A DNA stretch of 64,000 nucleotides from contig CM055107.1 of the NCBI GenBank assembly GCA_029204225.1, forward strand, positions 10,019,472 through 10,083,471, written 5' to 3'. The DNA comes from Diphasiastrum complanatum. Taxonomy: Eukaryota; Streptophyta; Lycopodiopsida; Lycopodiales; Lycopodiaceae. A model generated the notes under the pieces. The model searched no databases. It was not told where the DNA came from and saw nothing but the letters and a program-made list of their open reading frames with translations. Position numbers and translations under genes: made by a program. The stretch's first letter is position 1, and every line of letters begins with the position of its first letter. Below, piece after piece: positions 10,455 to 21,801 of the stretch.

Positions 10455-10930
10455 GCTCGCAGTTGCTTGTAACTTCTTAATTTCTATAAATTTTCAGCTT
10501 TTGAGCGGATCATAAATTTTTCTCAATCTTTTCTCAACCTGCCAGAGTCACATTTCCATATGCGAGCATTTAGCACTACAATTTTTTTTTTAATACATTA
10601 TTTTTTTTTCAAAATCTCAAAAAAAACTTTACTATTATTATTTTAAAAATTCACAAAAAAAAATTTACTCATCTCATTCTAGAAAAATTTCAGTTTCTGA
10701 GCAGATCATAAGTCCATTAGAGCTTTTCCTCAATTTGCCAAAGTCACATTCACAAATGTGAGCATTTTGATTACTCGCACTACAATTTTTGTTTTAAATC
10801 AAATTTTCAAAAAATAAATATAAGTAAAATTTACTCGCAATTATTTGAAACTTCTTATTTTTTAGAAAATTTTAGCTTCTAAGTGGGCCATTACTCTCTC
10901 AAAGCTTTTTCACCCTACAATAATTTCACC
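10455..10930 (+). repeat. Three diverged tandem units of about 190 bp
   Basis: The block AATTTCTATAAATTTTCAGCTTTTGAGCGGATCATAA (about 10,480) is echoed near 10,675 (AGAAAAATTTCAGTTTCTGAGCAGATCATAA) and near 10,860 (GAAAATTTTAGCTTCTAAGTGGGCCAT). Each is followed by CTCAA...GCC and AT-rich spacer. Spacing is roughly 190 and 185 bp. Confidence 0.7.
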
Positions 10931-11013
10931 TTTGGACGGCCTGGAATCGACCCCTCCCATCCAAAGGATATATATTAAGCATTTTGTGCTCCTTGCAATT
11001 TTCTTCCATTTTT

Positions 11014-11155
11014 AGCAACAAAATGTTTTCCACACCTTGTTAAGCAACAAGACAAGCATCCGACACCCCTTGTTTGTTTGATTTAGCTACAAAATGTTTT
11101 TCACGCCTCGTCAAGCAACAAGACAAGCATCCGACACCCCTTGTTTGTTTGAGAA
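11014..11155 (+). repeat. Tandem duplication of 71 bp
   Basis: Unit 1 (11,014-11,084) and unit 2 (11,085-11,155) both run AGC(A/T)ACAAAATGTTTT through AAGCAACAAGACAAGCATCCGACACCCCTTGTTTGTTTGA with few mismatches. Confidence 0.9.
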
Positions 11156-11603
11156 GCTCCTTTACAATCATTCCCAAATATCCAATCTAGCCAATTTCTT
11201 TATCTTTCAACATTTATAATTGTCAGTTGATGTTCAATATCTATAATCCGTACATGATCTCACAATCCACCAAACCATTTTCCTACATAAGCCAGGACCC
11301 AATTCTCCCTCCATATCCATCAATAAAATATCGTTTCTATAATGCCGAAAATTTTCTACAACGTAAATCCCTCCAACAAATAACCCAGTCACAACCTTTC
11401 TAAACCTATACCTCGACTCTATATCCCGAGGAGATTATCAACTCCCATACACAACCTCAAAGATGCATACCCCTACCTCTAAAAACACCATTACCAACCT
11501 TAAGCCAAAACCAAATGGCGGGAGGAGGTAGTCTAAATGAACCCAAAGCCTTGGAGATTGGTTATTATACGATCCAAAAAGCAACCAGACCAACCAAAGA
11601 AAG
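11156..11603. other. Non-coding stretch before the gypsy LTR
   Basis: No gene or repeat was recognised. The sequence is A/C-rich on the plus strand and has no open frame of note. Confidence 0.4.
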
Positions 11604-12045
11604 TGTCATGCCCACATATAGATTGATCTCAAATTACTATCATATAAGAAGGTTAGAACACCCATAAATTAATTATGATTATGAGGGGTTGGAGCCCTCA
11701 TGGAATTACAATCATAATTAATGGTTTGAGGCATAAACCTCAAGATGGTGGATTTGTACGGATCCAACAATGACTCATAGAAAAAGTGAATGAAGTGGCC
11801 CAATTAGGCCTGCTAATGTCTTCGGTGAGGTGTCACAAATCACTAATAGTGGTGTATGTGCCTTGGAGGGCATAAGTATACCATAGGGCTCTCACTAGTG
11901 TATGCTTGATTTTGGTAATCTTAGCTACATGCTGCTAGTGTGATCCCTCTCTCCTATTGAGCTTGATTGATCCATAGCTTTCAGGCTACATCCGATCGAT
12001 TTCGTTGGGTAAGTTTATCCACCATCCGATTCCTTTCCTTGATAG
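11604..12045 (+). mobile_element. Gypsy LTR (TGTCATGCCC family), plus strand
   Basis: It starts TGTCATGCCCACATA and ends just before a primer-binding-site-like TGGTATCAAAGGCGC. The reverse complement of 62,505-63,023 is collinear along most of its length (AATCATAATTAATGGTT, GTGAGGTGTCAC, CCTTGGAGGGCATAAGTATACC, GGGCTCTCAC, GTGTATGCTTGATT, CTGCTAGTGTGAT, TTGATCCATAGCTT). That second copy sits beside a gypsy chromodomain and polypurine tract, which identifies the superfamily. Confidence 0.82.
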
Positions 12046-12060
12046 TGGTATCAAAGGCGC
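12046..12060 (+). other. Primer-binding site of gypsy LTR
   Basis: TGGTATCAAAGGCGC resembles the initiator-Met tRNA complement TGGTATCAGAGC with changes and lies directly after the LTR end. Confidence 0.65.
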
Positions 12061-13250
12061 TAGGTGAAATCGTTGTCTGAAAGTACTCAAAATGAAGGCA
12101 ATGATTGGAGTGCAAAAATTCACAAGTTGGGGTTATCATTCTTGGAATTTGGGAGCAAAGTTGGAGCAAAATCTTGATAGAGTGATTTTTTTCTCTTTTC
12201 AAATTTGTGATTTTTTCGAAAGGATTTTGTTGCAAGGTAAATGCACTACAAGTTTTGCAACAAGCTTTTGAAATCAGGCTCCTGAAAGGTGATTTTGAAA
12301 ATGATGTGAATTCATTCTTTGCCAAGGTTTTTTGCAATTTGTCTGTCATTTTGCTTTTGAATGTAAAACAAAATTTTAGCTCTTAGAAGGAATCACTACC
12401 CTTGGTTAAAGGTTGTAAAATTTTGCTATTCAAAAGGCTGGATTTGAGTGCTTTAAAAGCAAGAAAAAACTTAAATCATTGTTGATGTTGTGGGTAGTGT
12501 GCTATATTGAATTTATTACTGGATTAGTTTCCTGTTCAAAAATATACAATGTCATTGTTTTAACCCCATTTATGATGGCTGTTTTTTTTGTAAGAAAGTG
12601 AAATCTTACATTTAACCTTTTGATGTGAGCTTATAAAGACTGGAAGCTATATATATATATCTATTTGTGAAATTAGAATATATCCAATTTCACAAATTTA
12701 TAAAGAGAAGTCAATGATGTCATAAGGTAAACCTTAGAAACAATATACGAGCAACTCAAAAAGTCAAAGGATCTAAGTTAAAACAACAATAAAAAATTCA
12801 ATAAACAAAAAAAAAAATAGTCTGAAGCAATATAGCAGAATGATATTGTTAGTTTAAAGCCTCAAAAATAAGCATAATCAGAATAAGAGTATCTTTTGGT
12901 GAAAGGCTTAAAATAAACCAAATTTTATAGCATCCATATTCACATGTTTTACAAAACTATAAAGGTGAATAGAAGACAAAAAAACCAGCTAAGCACTAAG
13001 TAAAGATCAGCAGTGTAGACTTCTTGATTTCAAAATAGCTTGGATTTCGTGGGAAAGAAAATTTTCTACAACTTGAAAGCCACAAAGTAAGCAAGAAACT
13101 AAGAATAAACTAAAAATTTAGTAAGCAAGTTTCAGATGGTAGCAAAGAGGCCGAGTTCGCCCTACTATCAAAGACCTCTGATCTTGCCTTTTGCTGAATT
13201 CTACACAGGTTTAAATTGGAAACCCTGCAAAGCAAAACCTACACATTAGC
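12061..13250. other. AT-rich non-coding stretch
   Basis: The first few hundred bases may be the leader of the gypsy element, but no gag, protease or reverse transcriptase is visible, so the element is truncated. A minus frame at 11,981-12,349 is an antisense shadow. A strong splice-acceptor-like TTTGCTTTGCAG occurs on the minus strand near 13,230. Confidence 0.4.
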
Positions 13251-13355
13251 TTAATCTCTGCCAGAAATCTGCCATGCAAGTGGAAATAGTGTGCAGATAA
13301 CACCGTCTGGGGGCGCGCAACAAGATGCAAAGGCTCTCACTACCCTCTCGGCCAT
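13251..13355 (-). CDS. Candidate short ORF or first exon with GA-repeat leader
   Basis: On the minus strand an ATG at 13,353-13,355 follows a long GAGA tract and opens a frame of 34 codons (MAERVVRAFASCCAPPDG...). A splice-acceptor-like TTTGCTTTGCAG lies about 20-30 bp past the stop, followed by a 36-codon open frame. This could be the 5' end of a spliced gene, but the donor is not clear. The context GAGAGCGAGCTATGGC around the ATG is the same as around the BAP31-like start at 15,700, which suggests a real leader or a duplicated 5' end. No family was recognised. Confidence 0.3.
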   Translation of the reverse strand: MAERVVRAFASCCAPPDGVICTLFPLAWQISGRD

Positions 13356-13356
13356 A

Positions 13357-13361
<5 letters not shown>

Positions 13362-13413
<52 letters not shown>
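13362..13413. repeat. (CT)n microsatellite
   Basis: About 25 uninterrupted CT units. On the minus strand it is a GA-rich leader in front of the candidate ATG at 13,355. It also creates an artefactual Arg-Glu repeat reading frame. Confidence 0.95.
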
Positions 13414-13414
<1 letters not shown>

Positions 13415-15298
13415 GTTTCTCCTCTACTGAAAATTTCAGCAACAGCGCGAGCCTGAAGAAGAGAGTCTCGAGCTTGAGAGGAGGAATGAGGGAGGAACGA
13501 CAGGAGGGAGGGATGAAGGAGAGAGGGAGAATGTGATTTTAGAAGAAAAAATAACTTTCTAAAATGAAAAAGAGAGGGGGGAGATTCTAACTATTTCTAC
13601 CAACTAAAACTTAGGGATATTCAAAATAGGTGCATGAAGTTCACAAAACACCATACTATTCAATTAGCGCAGTAACAAAAAAGGTTTGTAGTTGTATATT
13701 GAATAATGTGAGGTCCAAAAGATTGTGTTAACAAGGGATCTTAAAATACAAATAGATGATCGACAGACAAAACGTTGTTGTAGGCCATGCAACAATGTTT
13801 TGTGGCCTATATGTTCAAGGTAGCTAGATCATTACCAATTTCTACCAATTAAACCTATTGTGGAGAAAACTGAATTGTAGTATGTACTATTAGAAAGGAA
13901 TTTTACCGATCCAAATAATGCTAGACGTACTTATATAAGAGGTGAACATATACAATCTAGAGAGAAGTTAAGCAAAAGAGCAACCTATAGGAGCTAGCAA
14001 GTCCAAGACATAAGACAGTCGTACTAGCAAGCTTTATTAAATAAGATTGAATAAACAAGAAATCGAATTAAAAAAATTAGCTTGTACTTCAATAACACAT
14101 GGTACCATACGTTAATGACATTCTTCAGCAAAAATCTGACATTTGTAGTGATGCACGTTTTACATGTCATATATGACTTTCTCCTCTGCACTTATATTTT
14201 TGTAGCTGCTTATTAAATATCCCTTTTGATATTAATGAATCTCCTTTTGATGGTCTTCTAGTTAGACATCAACATCTTAGAACAGTTTCTTTCGCATATG
14301 CACTTTCGCAAGGCCAATTGGAAACAAAAGAAGGGGGAGGCATGGGGCAATTTTCTGTAACCTCACCAACTGCCCATTAAAAAAATTGTGGCAGATGACG
14401 AGCTCATCATAAAGACGATACAATACAAAACTCATCCTGCAAGGCAAACATTGTGGCTTCGTGCAATGACTTTAGTAGTGACTTTCACTCCAAACAATAC
14501 GTTTGTAAATCTAGGTATCGTTGGAGATGTAGTCTCCCTACTGCCTCTCATATTTAACTTCACTTTAAATAGAGCAGCTATTTTAGCACAACCATGCTAA
14601 TCTGAACCACCTTAGCACAGAGAAAACCACTTTTGTTCCTCAATCTGCGAAGACCTTGAAGCCACGGCTTCGATGACAGAAACTACGTATGAATTTAACT
14701 AGGATAAACTGAAATTACGTGCAATAATTTATAGTGTGGAGTCCACTCACAAAATCTTGAAGCATCTAGTCTATCATGCACATTGCATAGCATAGGGTGT
14801 AGGTATATGCTTCTACATCTCTAATGCCATCACAAAAATACATCCTTACATCATGAATAGTAAATCTGTGCAAAACAGAAAAACCTAAAGTCTGCACAGG
14901 GGATTGAACAACTTCGTCAGGGAGCATATTTGACGTTTTTTGCTAAGGCAATTTGATAAAGCAGCTTGTGAGATCAATCAACTACGTCTGAAAAAGTATG
15001 ATCGACTCTTTTCACATTTTGGATAGATCACATTGACATACAGACATATCGCAGTGTTGCAATTCCCGATACACAGTAAAAAAACTCCATCTACAAACCC
15101 GAACCAAAAGCTATTCAGCTCAAATCTTCTCAGTTTCTTCAGCCGATGCTGTCCCGCATAGCAAGTGTGGCATTCAAAAACAAAAAGAATTAAGAAAAAA
15201 CGCGTACAAGATACATGCAGAACTTACTGACAACGTCGCATTCGATTCCATTAGGCATATAGATCACTAAATGTTGACGACACAGGAAACACTCATGA
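13414..15298. other. Non-coding stretch downstream of the BAP31-like gene
   Basis: No open frame, transposon motif or RNA gene was recognised in about 1.9 kb. The part just below 15,299 should contain the 3' untranslated region of the BAP31-like gene (minus strand). Confidence 0.45.
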
Positions 15299-15700
15299 TC
15301 AATCCAGATCCTTGGAATCCTTGAGCTTTTTAAGCTGTTCGTACAAGTATTCAATACGAATGAGCATGTGAGTGACGCGATATAGCAGCCAGTGCAACAA
15401 AAGAGCAGCAGAAACCAGCAGAAAGTTTCGTTGAGTCTTGATCATAGATTTGGCATGGTGCTCGTGCTCAAGCGGGCTGCAGAGAGTGCCTTCACACTTC
15501 GGAAAGTGCTCATATTTCCAGTAGATGTCCAGCAGCAGGAAGAGAGCAAATGGAACAAGAGACATGAGTGGTTGTAACGCACTCTTGGCTACAGAAATCA
15601 GCCCTTTCCGTAAACGTTGCAATCCAGGAAATGTCACCACCAACAAGAGCAGTGCCTCCGCAGCTACAATCGTAGCTAAGGCTGCCCATTCTAACGCCAT
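15299..15700 (-). CDS. BAP31/BAP29-like endoplasmic reticulum membrane protein
   Basis: An intact single-exon frame of 133 codons encodes a plant B-cell receptor-associated protein 31-like protein, a small multi-pass ER protein whose animal relatives act in membrane-protein export and quality control. Hydrophobic segments lie at about residues 6-24, 42-61 and 93-114. The family-typical LLDIYWKYEH lies at 56-65 and KTQRNFLL at 88-95. Plant members are about 130 aa, shorter than animal BAP31 because the long C-terminal coiled coil is missing; this one fits. The ATG at 15,700 was chosen because family proteins begin MAL-W; upstream in-frame codons encode only an Arg/Glu run from a GA-rich leader. 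No stop, shift or retrotransposon similarity is present. This is the best-supported host gene in the window. Confidence 0.9.
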   Translation of the reverse strand: MALEWAALATIVAAEALLLLVVTFPGLQRLRKGLISVAKSALQPLMSLVPFALFLLLDIYWKYEHFPKCEGTLCSPLEHEHHAKSMIKTQRNFLLVSAALLLHWLLYRVTHMLIRIEYLYEQLKKLKDSKDLD

Positions 15701-15978
15701 AGCTCGCTCTCCTCCTCCCCTCTCGCTTTCTCTCGCTCTCTCTCTCTCTCGTTTAGTCGATATTTCTCGACCTCTTCGTGATTTTTCACCCACTTTTTTT
15801 CACTCAGTTTTCCAAGCTCTGAGACCTACCTTTCGTTCAGGGCTTCTCATCATAGTTCAGCCCCAAAACCTATTTCTATTTAGGGTTTAGGATTTAGGGT
15901 TCCTTAAGAAGTGTATAAAATGGTCTTCATGGAACTATATTGTTTAATGTGGATCTACTTGGATATTGCCACGTGTCA
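15701..15978 (-). promoter_or_regulatory. GA-rich leader and promoter of the BAP31-like gene
   Basis: Immediately upstream of the ATG the minus strand is rich in GAGAGA (15,701-15,760), typical of plant core promoters and leaders. Near 15,882-15,902 are two telobox-like words (TTTAGGGTTTAGGATTTAGGGTT on plus), often found at constitutively expressed plant genes. GCCACGTGTC, a G-box/ABRE-type site, lies at 15,968-15,977. No clear TATA box was identified. Confidence 0.5.
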
Positions 15979-16221
15979 GGTAAATGCCATCGAACGGTTT
16001 TAAATAAAAAGATGGGAGAACGTGGCAAAATCGTAAGGTATATCCAACGGTAGTTGGTGCAGAATAATCCCGTACCCCAAAGATAATAAGACGAGCTTAC
16101 GTTATAGCAAATCGTATTAATTTCGTTGGGGGACCATTTTGTGTATCGTGAGAATATAGGGTACACGTTCCCTTCATTTTTGTCACTCATGAGTCATGAG
16201 CTGATTTTCAATTTCTTGATT

Positions 16222-16432
16222 CTCAATCCTAGGGTTGGCGTAGTTGGTTACCTTGGCATCCAAAGTTTCTTTGATCTCGAGTTGAAAACCAAGATGCATC
16301 AATTGATTTTCATCCAATGACAATGACGTTGGCTGAGTTAGTTGCGTTGGCATCCAACAATTCTTTGGTCCCAAGTTTGAGACTCTCGTTGGAAACCAAG
16401 AACATAAGTTGATTCTTTCCGAGACCCTAACC
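16222..16432 (+). mobile_element. Tandem tRNA-derived SINE-like repeat (two heads)
   Basis: Two units about 102 bp apart each carry a tRNA-like A box and B box. Unit 1 has TGGCGTAGTTGG, then CTCGAGTTGAAAACC. Unit 2 has TGGCTGAGTTAG, then GGTCCCAAGTTTGAGACTC, close to the plant SINE/tRNA B-box consensus. Shared words are CCTTGGCATCCAA / GCGTTGGCATCCAA and GAAAACCAAGA / GGAAACCAAGA. No SINE tail or target duplication was confirmed. Confidence 0.5.
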
Positions 16433-19265
16433 CTAAGTTCCATTTGGGCTTCCTCACCTAGAACGCTCTAGTATATTTGGTTGTTTCTTCGGCCTCAAGC
16501 TAGAATGTGAAAAAGCTTTTAAGCTTGTGTGCATGGCCTTATACCTTCTGCTATGACCCTTGAGCCCCCCACCCCCTCCCCTAGTTGTTGGAGCTTAAAG
16601 GCATGAAACAGTGCGTGTGACCAATTTGGCCAGAGGCCACTAGAAGCGCAGCACCACTACTCGGACACTCCCTGATTAGATGGAAGCCTAAGAAAATTCC
16701 TTTTGGCGGGCATCGATACCATTTACTCTCGAGCACTGGTTCAATTTCCGCAGGCACCAATGTGGGGTAGAATAATTTTTTCATGGGCACCGGTGCCATT
16801 TTCACAGGCATTGGCCATGCATCGATGCTGGCGCCACTTTTTCTCACGGTTGCTTATGGGATTATGTTTTTGGCTACCGACCATCTAGGCATCCAAAAGT
16901 TAAAATACAAAAGAAAAAAAAAAGTGTGGTTGTGAGTGTGTTGGGCTCAAACACCCAAGTGCCTCCAAAATACCCCCACCACCCAAGGTGCTCTGTATCA
17001 TGATTCATGCCACACCGTGGCAACTGCTGCATCGGACCGTCTGTGCACTAGCTCCCAGGAGTGCTCAGGCCTCTCCTGCCTCATTCTAGGTGGGCACGTT
17101 TTTTTCTTTTAATTCTCATTGGACCATCATGTCATGCTAACATCATAGTTTAAAATATTCACTTAAAATTTCGTATTAAATTCAATGTATACAACAACAA
17201 ATTTATCATAAGGCCTTTTCTTTTCTAAGTTGCAATTAACCCCATATTCACTATCTTGTGCTATATAACTCAAAATTTAATAGAATAAAAACAAAAAGTG
17301 GCTAGCACAATGCAATCACCACCATTAAAGAACTTTGTTAATTAATTTTTGTGCTAAAAATTATTATGAATTTTTTTTTTTCAAAATGACCTTTAGAAAG
17401 CTAGATTATGTTGTTTTGGACATGCAAAAATCTTAAACTTTGGCTTTTTGGCTATTTCTAAGCCAAAGAGTTCAATTTGAACCAATTTTTTGGCATTGAG
17501 TTTGAGCACGCATTTCAAAGCCAGCACAACTTCAAGAATTCATACTTGAGAACGATCAACTTTTCAACATGTTTTTCAACTTAAAAAGAGAATAAAAATA
17601 GGTGATTTTTCAACTTTTTCAAAATGCAACCAGATTTTATAGGCAATTTATGTAATATCAACAAATATTAACCATATCGTTATTTCTATGAAATTACTTC
17701 ATTTCAATAAAAGAAATCGACTATAACTCACTATAAGTGTCAAACAAAACTATTGTCAACATTGTGTTAAAATAAACAAAACTATTGTCATAAAATGGGC
17801 TCGAGGTAAACATAACAATGAGAAAAGTGTAGCTGATAATAACCCAATCCCTAGTTACTAATGAAGTTGTATCTTCTCTCAAAACATATGACTTTTTTAA
17901 GGATCAGTAGTCATGTTTTCACATGAAGCATTAGATTGTTCAATTGATCAACAAGCATTTAAAATCAGATGAGCATTGTACTCAATAAGCAGACATAGTA
18001 GATGTTAGCACATCAATTTGATGTAGAATGAGAGTCAAAATAAGCTATCGACTGATCTTTGCATCATCGAAGTTGTTATAAAATCATGGCTAGTTTCGAG
18101 TACACGATTAGCTATGATCACCGGATGCAAGCCACAGAAGTTTCTTAAAGGTCCATTCATGTTAATCAACAAGATCAAGATGGGGTTTATGTGTAGAGCA
18201 CATTTAAAATGCATGTTCAAGAATGTGATGCAAAATAAAAGAATTTGATGTGGTTTATGTTATAGATTCCCTTTTTCTTTTGACAAATAAATGCACACTT
18301 GAAATTATGTTACACTCATTCTGTTAGAGACTATTATCACATCAAAAAAGCAATATGAGACACCTATGGATTAAATTATGCCCAAGTTTAAGATAAATTA
18401 CTTATATCTTATGAATAGAAGCCCTTAGTGAGAGAGGTAAAGAAGGCCAAAAGACACAAATGGGAAAGTGTGCTAGAAGGGACAAACTTGCAAACAATAT
18501 AGGTTATGAAATGTATCAAAGCTTGTGAAACCAAGGGAAGCTCTTTGTACAAATTACATGCAAACATTAGCAATTGTAGAAGACACTAAAATAACAAAAT
18601 CTAAGTAAGAATTCTCAAACACACCATAAACCACAACTTTTATTTTTTTTTAATAAGAGGTGCAACAGAAAGGATTTCAATTTGATAGTGAAGAAAATTG
18701 AACAAAGATGAATGAGTTAATATTTGTTGCATTTTAAATTAAATTTTTGGATAATACTTTTCCACATGAAATGTCAACTTCTTAGGCCACATAGGCACAT
18801 GTAGCTTATGGTAGATAGGCCTTGTCTTTGTTTTGATAGTTTTCTAGAGTTGGTGCAAACATCCACCAATTCTAAATTCATTGCTAGAAGATTTATGGCA
18901 ATGCAGTGGAATTGAAATTGTTGCTTTGATAATCTTTTTGGTCTTATGTACAACTTGAGATACATAATTATCGCATTATTGAATCTCTCAAGGTTTTGAG
19001 TCTCTCTTGTCAATTGCATATTTTGCTTATTCTTTTTCCAGAAAGAGAGGCCTATGTTGGAGTAATGACTTACTTTTTGATGTGGTTGCTTGTGACATAA
19101 TGATGCTGGGACATGGTGTAACCATAATGTTGGTTCACCACATGGTGGTGAGTGCTTTGGCTAGTTATACAGAAGCATGTAGCTCATATATGTTTTAGCT
19201 TGTTTCAAATGTTCAATGTTCTAAACTTCAAAGTATAAAAATAGTCAACATTTTGTGTAAGTAAA
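16433..19265. other. Long stretch without recognised genes
   Basis: 16,560-17,100 is relatively GC-rich (GCCCCCCACCCCCTCCCC and similar) with short meaningless frames. 17,100-19,265 is AT-rich. No transposon domain, RNA gene or credible ORF was seen. Confidence 0.45.
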
Positions 19266-19269
19266 TCAA

Positions 19270-19867
19270 TTATTCAACTTTTTTCATGATTTCAAATCTC
19301 ATTGTGGGTTGATCTAAAAGAAATTCAATCTGCTTTCCAAAAATACAACTATGACAGACATGGAGATCGACCTTACTAGAAGGGTAGTTGAGATTAAGAA
19401 CCATGGATTGTCTGGACATGTTCAAAATAGATGCATGATTCACGTGTCTTAAGCGATGATGCCATAATAATGCTTTATTGACAAGAACAGAGGTTTTCAA
19501 GCCCTGGCTCAGACTTAGAATAATAGTGTGCCAATCTATATAAGTAACATCGCCTCTTGCCGAGTGTAAGGATCTTATTACTCCTATCAATAATTTTGCA
19601 TTGATCAGATTTGAATTCTACCTTATGACCTAAATATGTAATTCTACTCACTAATAACAGATTGGTAGAGAGTTTAGGAACATATAAAACTTTTGATAGT
19701 AATTTGAATTGATCGTGCTGGAATCGCAATCTTACAGTACCTTCACCTTCAATAGTGTGAGTACTATTATCACCAAGATGAACAAATTTCTTCATGTTGT
19801 AAGACATGTAGGAGTTGAAGATCTCACGTTGATTGGTCATATGTTGAGTTGCTCCAGAATCCATAAA
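19270..19867 (-). pseudogene. Copia protease and GAG-pre-integrase (minus, truncated)
   Basis: The minus frame shows the protease motif MDSGATQHMTNQ at about 19,864, then VLYVPKLSTNLLLVSRI, then in an overlapping frame LLWHHRLRHVNHASI and CHSCIFGKQIEF, the GAG-pre-integrase and zinc-binding start of integrase. Homology stops at about 19,270, so catalytic integrase, reverse transcriptase, RNase H and the 3' LTR are missing. At least one frameshift separates the protease from the GAG-pre-integrase part (about 19,500-19,590). Confidence 0.85.
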
Positions 19868-20700
19868 CTATGAATCATCCAAAACCGCGCTTTGATCTTT
19901 GACCATAAATGCGCCTTCATCCACTTCGACCTGGGGAGATGATGAGACTGTGTTTGCTTGTTGATCAGGTTGCTTGGCTGCGTTCTTCGCTTGGAGAATT
20001 TGGCAATCCTTGATCTCATGGTTATTGCGCTTGCAATACCTGCAAAACATCTTCTTCTTCGACTAAGGACTTGATGATTGTTCTTGACCTTGAGGAGTCG
20101 GCTTCTGATTCATTGCAGCCTTCTTGGAGTTTTTCTGCTTCTGTCGCTTAGAGTCTTTGTTGACATATAGAGCCTAAGAGGAGGAAGCAAACGACGTGTC
20201 TTGACTTCTTCTATTTTCTTCTTGCAGCAACATAGTGATAACTCTAGTAAGAGTTAAGTCTGAGTGTGTCGATATGATCATCACCCAGTTCTCATATGTA
20301 GAGGGCAAGCTTGAAAGCAATGTCATGATTGCATCTTGATTGTCTATGACTGATTCGACAGCCGCCATCTGTTGCAAGTGATTCTTAGACTGGCTAATGT
20401 GTGAAGAGAATCACTAACAGACATCTTAAATGTGAAGAATTTCCTTCGTAGATGTAACTTAGTAGTTATGTCCCTCATGTCATATAGTGAGTTCAAGGAT
20501 GTCCCAAATGTCTCTTGAAGTTTTAGCTTCAGCTATGTGCCCAATCTGTGTATTTGATATATTGAGGATAATAAGCGCGAAAGCTTTACCATCCTTCAAT
20601 TTCCACTTTGAGTCATCGTCATTAGGTTTAACTTCTATACCTATGACAACATCCCATAATTCGTTGGCGATTAACAAGGTCTTCATCTTAAATTTTCATA
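19868..20700 (-). pseudogene. Copia gag (minus, frameshifted)
   Basis: Fragments of one gag lie in order on the minus strand: KTLLIANELWDVVIG and TSRDIWDILELT (20,686-20,480), DAIMTLLSSLPSTYENWVM (20,377-20,174), and a CCHC zinc knuckle CRYCKRNNHEIKDC near 20,040. Frame changes between fragments show it is dead. It lies between the primer site at 20,953-20,964 and the protease fragment, as expected for a copia element. Confidence 0.85.
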
Positions 20701-20952
20701 AATGATAATTGGATCCATTCATTTTGTCTGCGATGAGACTAGCTTTACTTTGAGAATCCATCTGAAACTTAGTCTGTTGATTGTATTGATGATGCTAAGA
20801 TGTAGTAATCCCAACAATAGGAAACTATTTCTCTAATACTAAAAGGTTGGAAAGAACTGAAGAATTGATATCAATTTGATATTGCAAAAGATATCAAGTA
20901 TTAGAGCTTTCACTCTGATATTATGTAGAAATCAGATAAAGATAATGAAATT

Positions 20953-20964
20953 GCTCTAATACCA
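20953..20964 (-). other. Primer-binding site of minus copia element
   Basis: Plus-strand GCTCTAATACCA is the complement of TGGTATTAGAGC, one base from the initiator-Met tRNA site, and abuts the LTR end TGTCGG at 20,965. Confidence 0.9.
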
Positions 20965-21470
20965 TGTCGGAAATAGGTTAGATAAATTGCAATGGAAACT
21001 TCCTACTTCCAGTGCCCTAATAAAAATTGAACAAGCAGTAGTGATTAAAATCGCGTTCAATCTTTAGCAACTAACTTTGAAATCGCTAGATACTAAGTGA
21101 TTACGTAGCCAAACATGAAGTATTGAATTCTCAAACAATTTCTATCAGTTACAAAAGCAATACAGGGATGCATGCCTTCTGACATACAATAAGAAAATAG
21201 TGTTGATTCAGAAAAACAAAATCAAATACTAATGAGCGCAAGACAATAGCAGATAGAAATCGTGCACTCTAAGCTGTCTCTGAGTAACAAGTTTGAATTA
21301 AGCACAATGATGATAAGCAGAGGCGCAATAGCAATCTCTAAAACAACTCTAAGAAGTGAGCTAGAATGCTCAGGAGTGTTCAAGCTCACAGGTCTGAGAG
21401 AGAGCTACTTATTCAAAAAAAATTTCTTATGATAATTCTAATAATTATTTTAATTGTATGAATATGAACA

Positions 21471-21480
21471 ACTATTTATA
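21471..21480 (-). promoter_or_regulatory. LTR TATA box
   Basis: Plus ACTATTTATA reads TATAAATAGT on the minus strand. The same word with similar flanks (CAACTATTTATAC) is in the related LTR at 60,653-60,663, so it is conserved between the two copies. Confidence 0.6.
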
Positions 21481-21801
21481 CTAAGAAATTAAGTCATCAA
21501 TTGCGATCGCCAGTTGGCTAGTGATCTGCTGGTATCCATCCGGTTCCTTGTCATTGATTGCTGATAAGCGATAAAATTGGCCGTAAACGTTCTGTCTGCA
21601 TAAATGAACCAAAACTGTAGTTCTGCAGAAATGCACTAAAACAGCCACTTGTGACATTGTCACGAAAAGCGACAGTGTCGAGATTTTGCGAAAAACATGA
21701 AAAAGGAGACAATGCCTTTAAATCTTATTTGGGACTGTCTTACACTTTGCCAGAGTCATGTCCTTAGCATTTTGAGGCACTTTGGAAAAAGCGAAGAATG
21801 C

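Noticed and set aside
15525-15890. 121-codon plus frame opposite the BAP31-like gene
   Set aside because: Antisense shadow of a conserved gene and its GA-rich leader.
16222-16432. tRNA genes
   Set aside because: A and B boxes are present, but acceptor and anticodon arms do not fold as a tRNA; a SINE-like head fits better.
16420-16440. Interstitial telomere repeat ACCCTAACCCTAA
   Set aside because: Only two units; too short to be a telomeric tract and different from the plant CCCTAAA unit.
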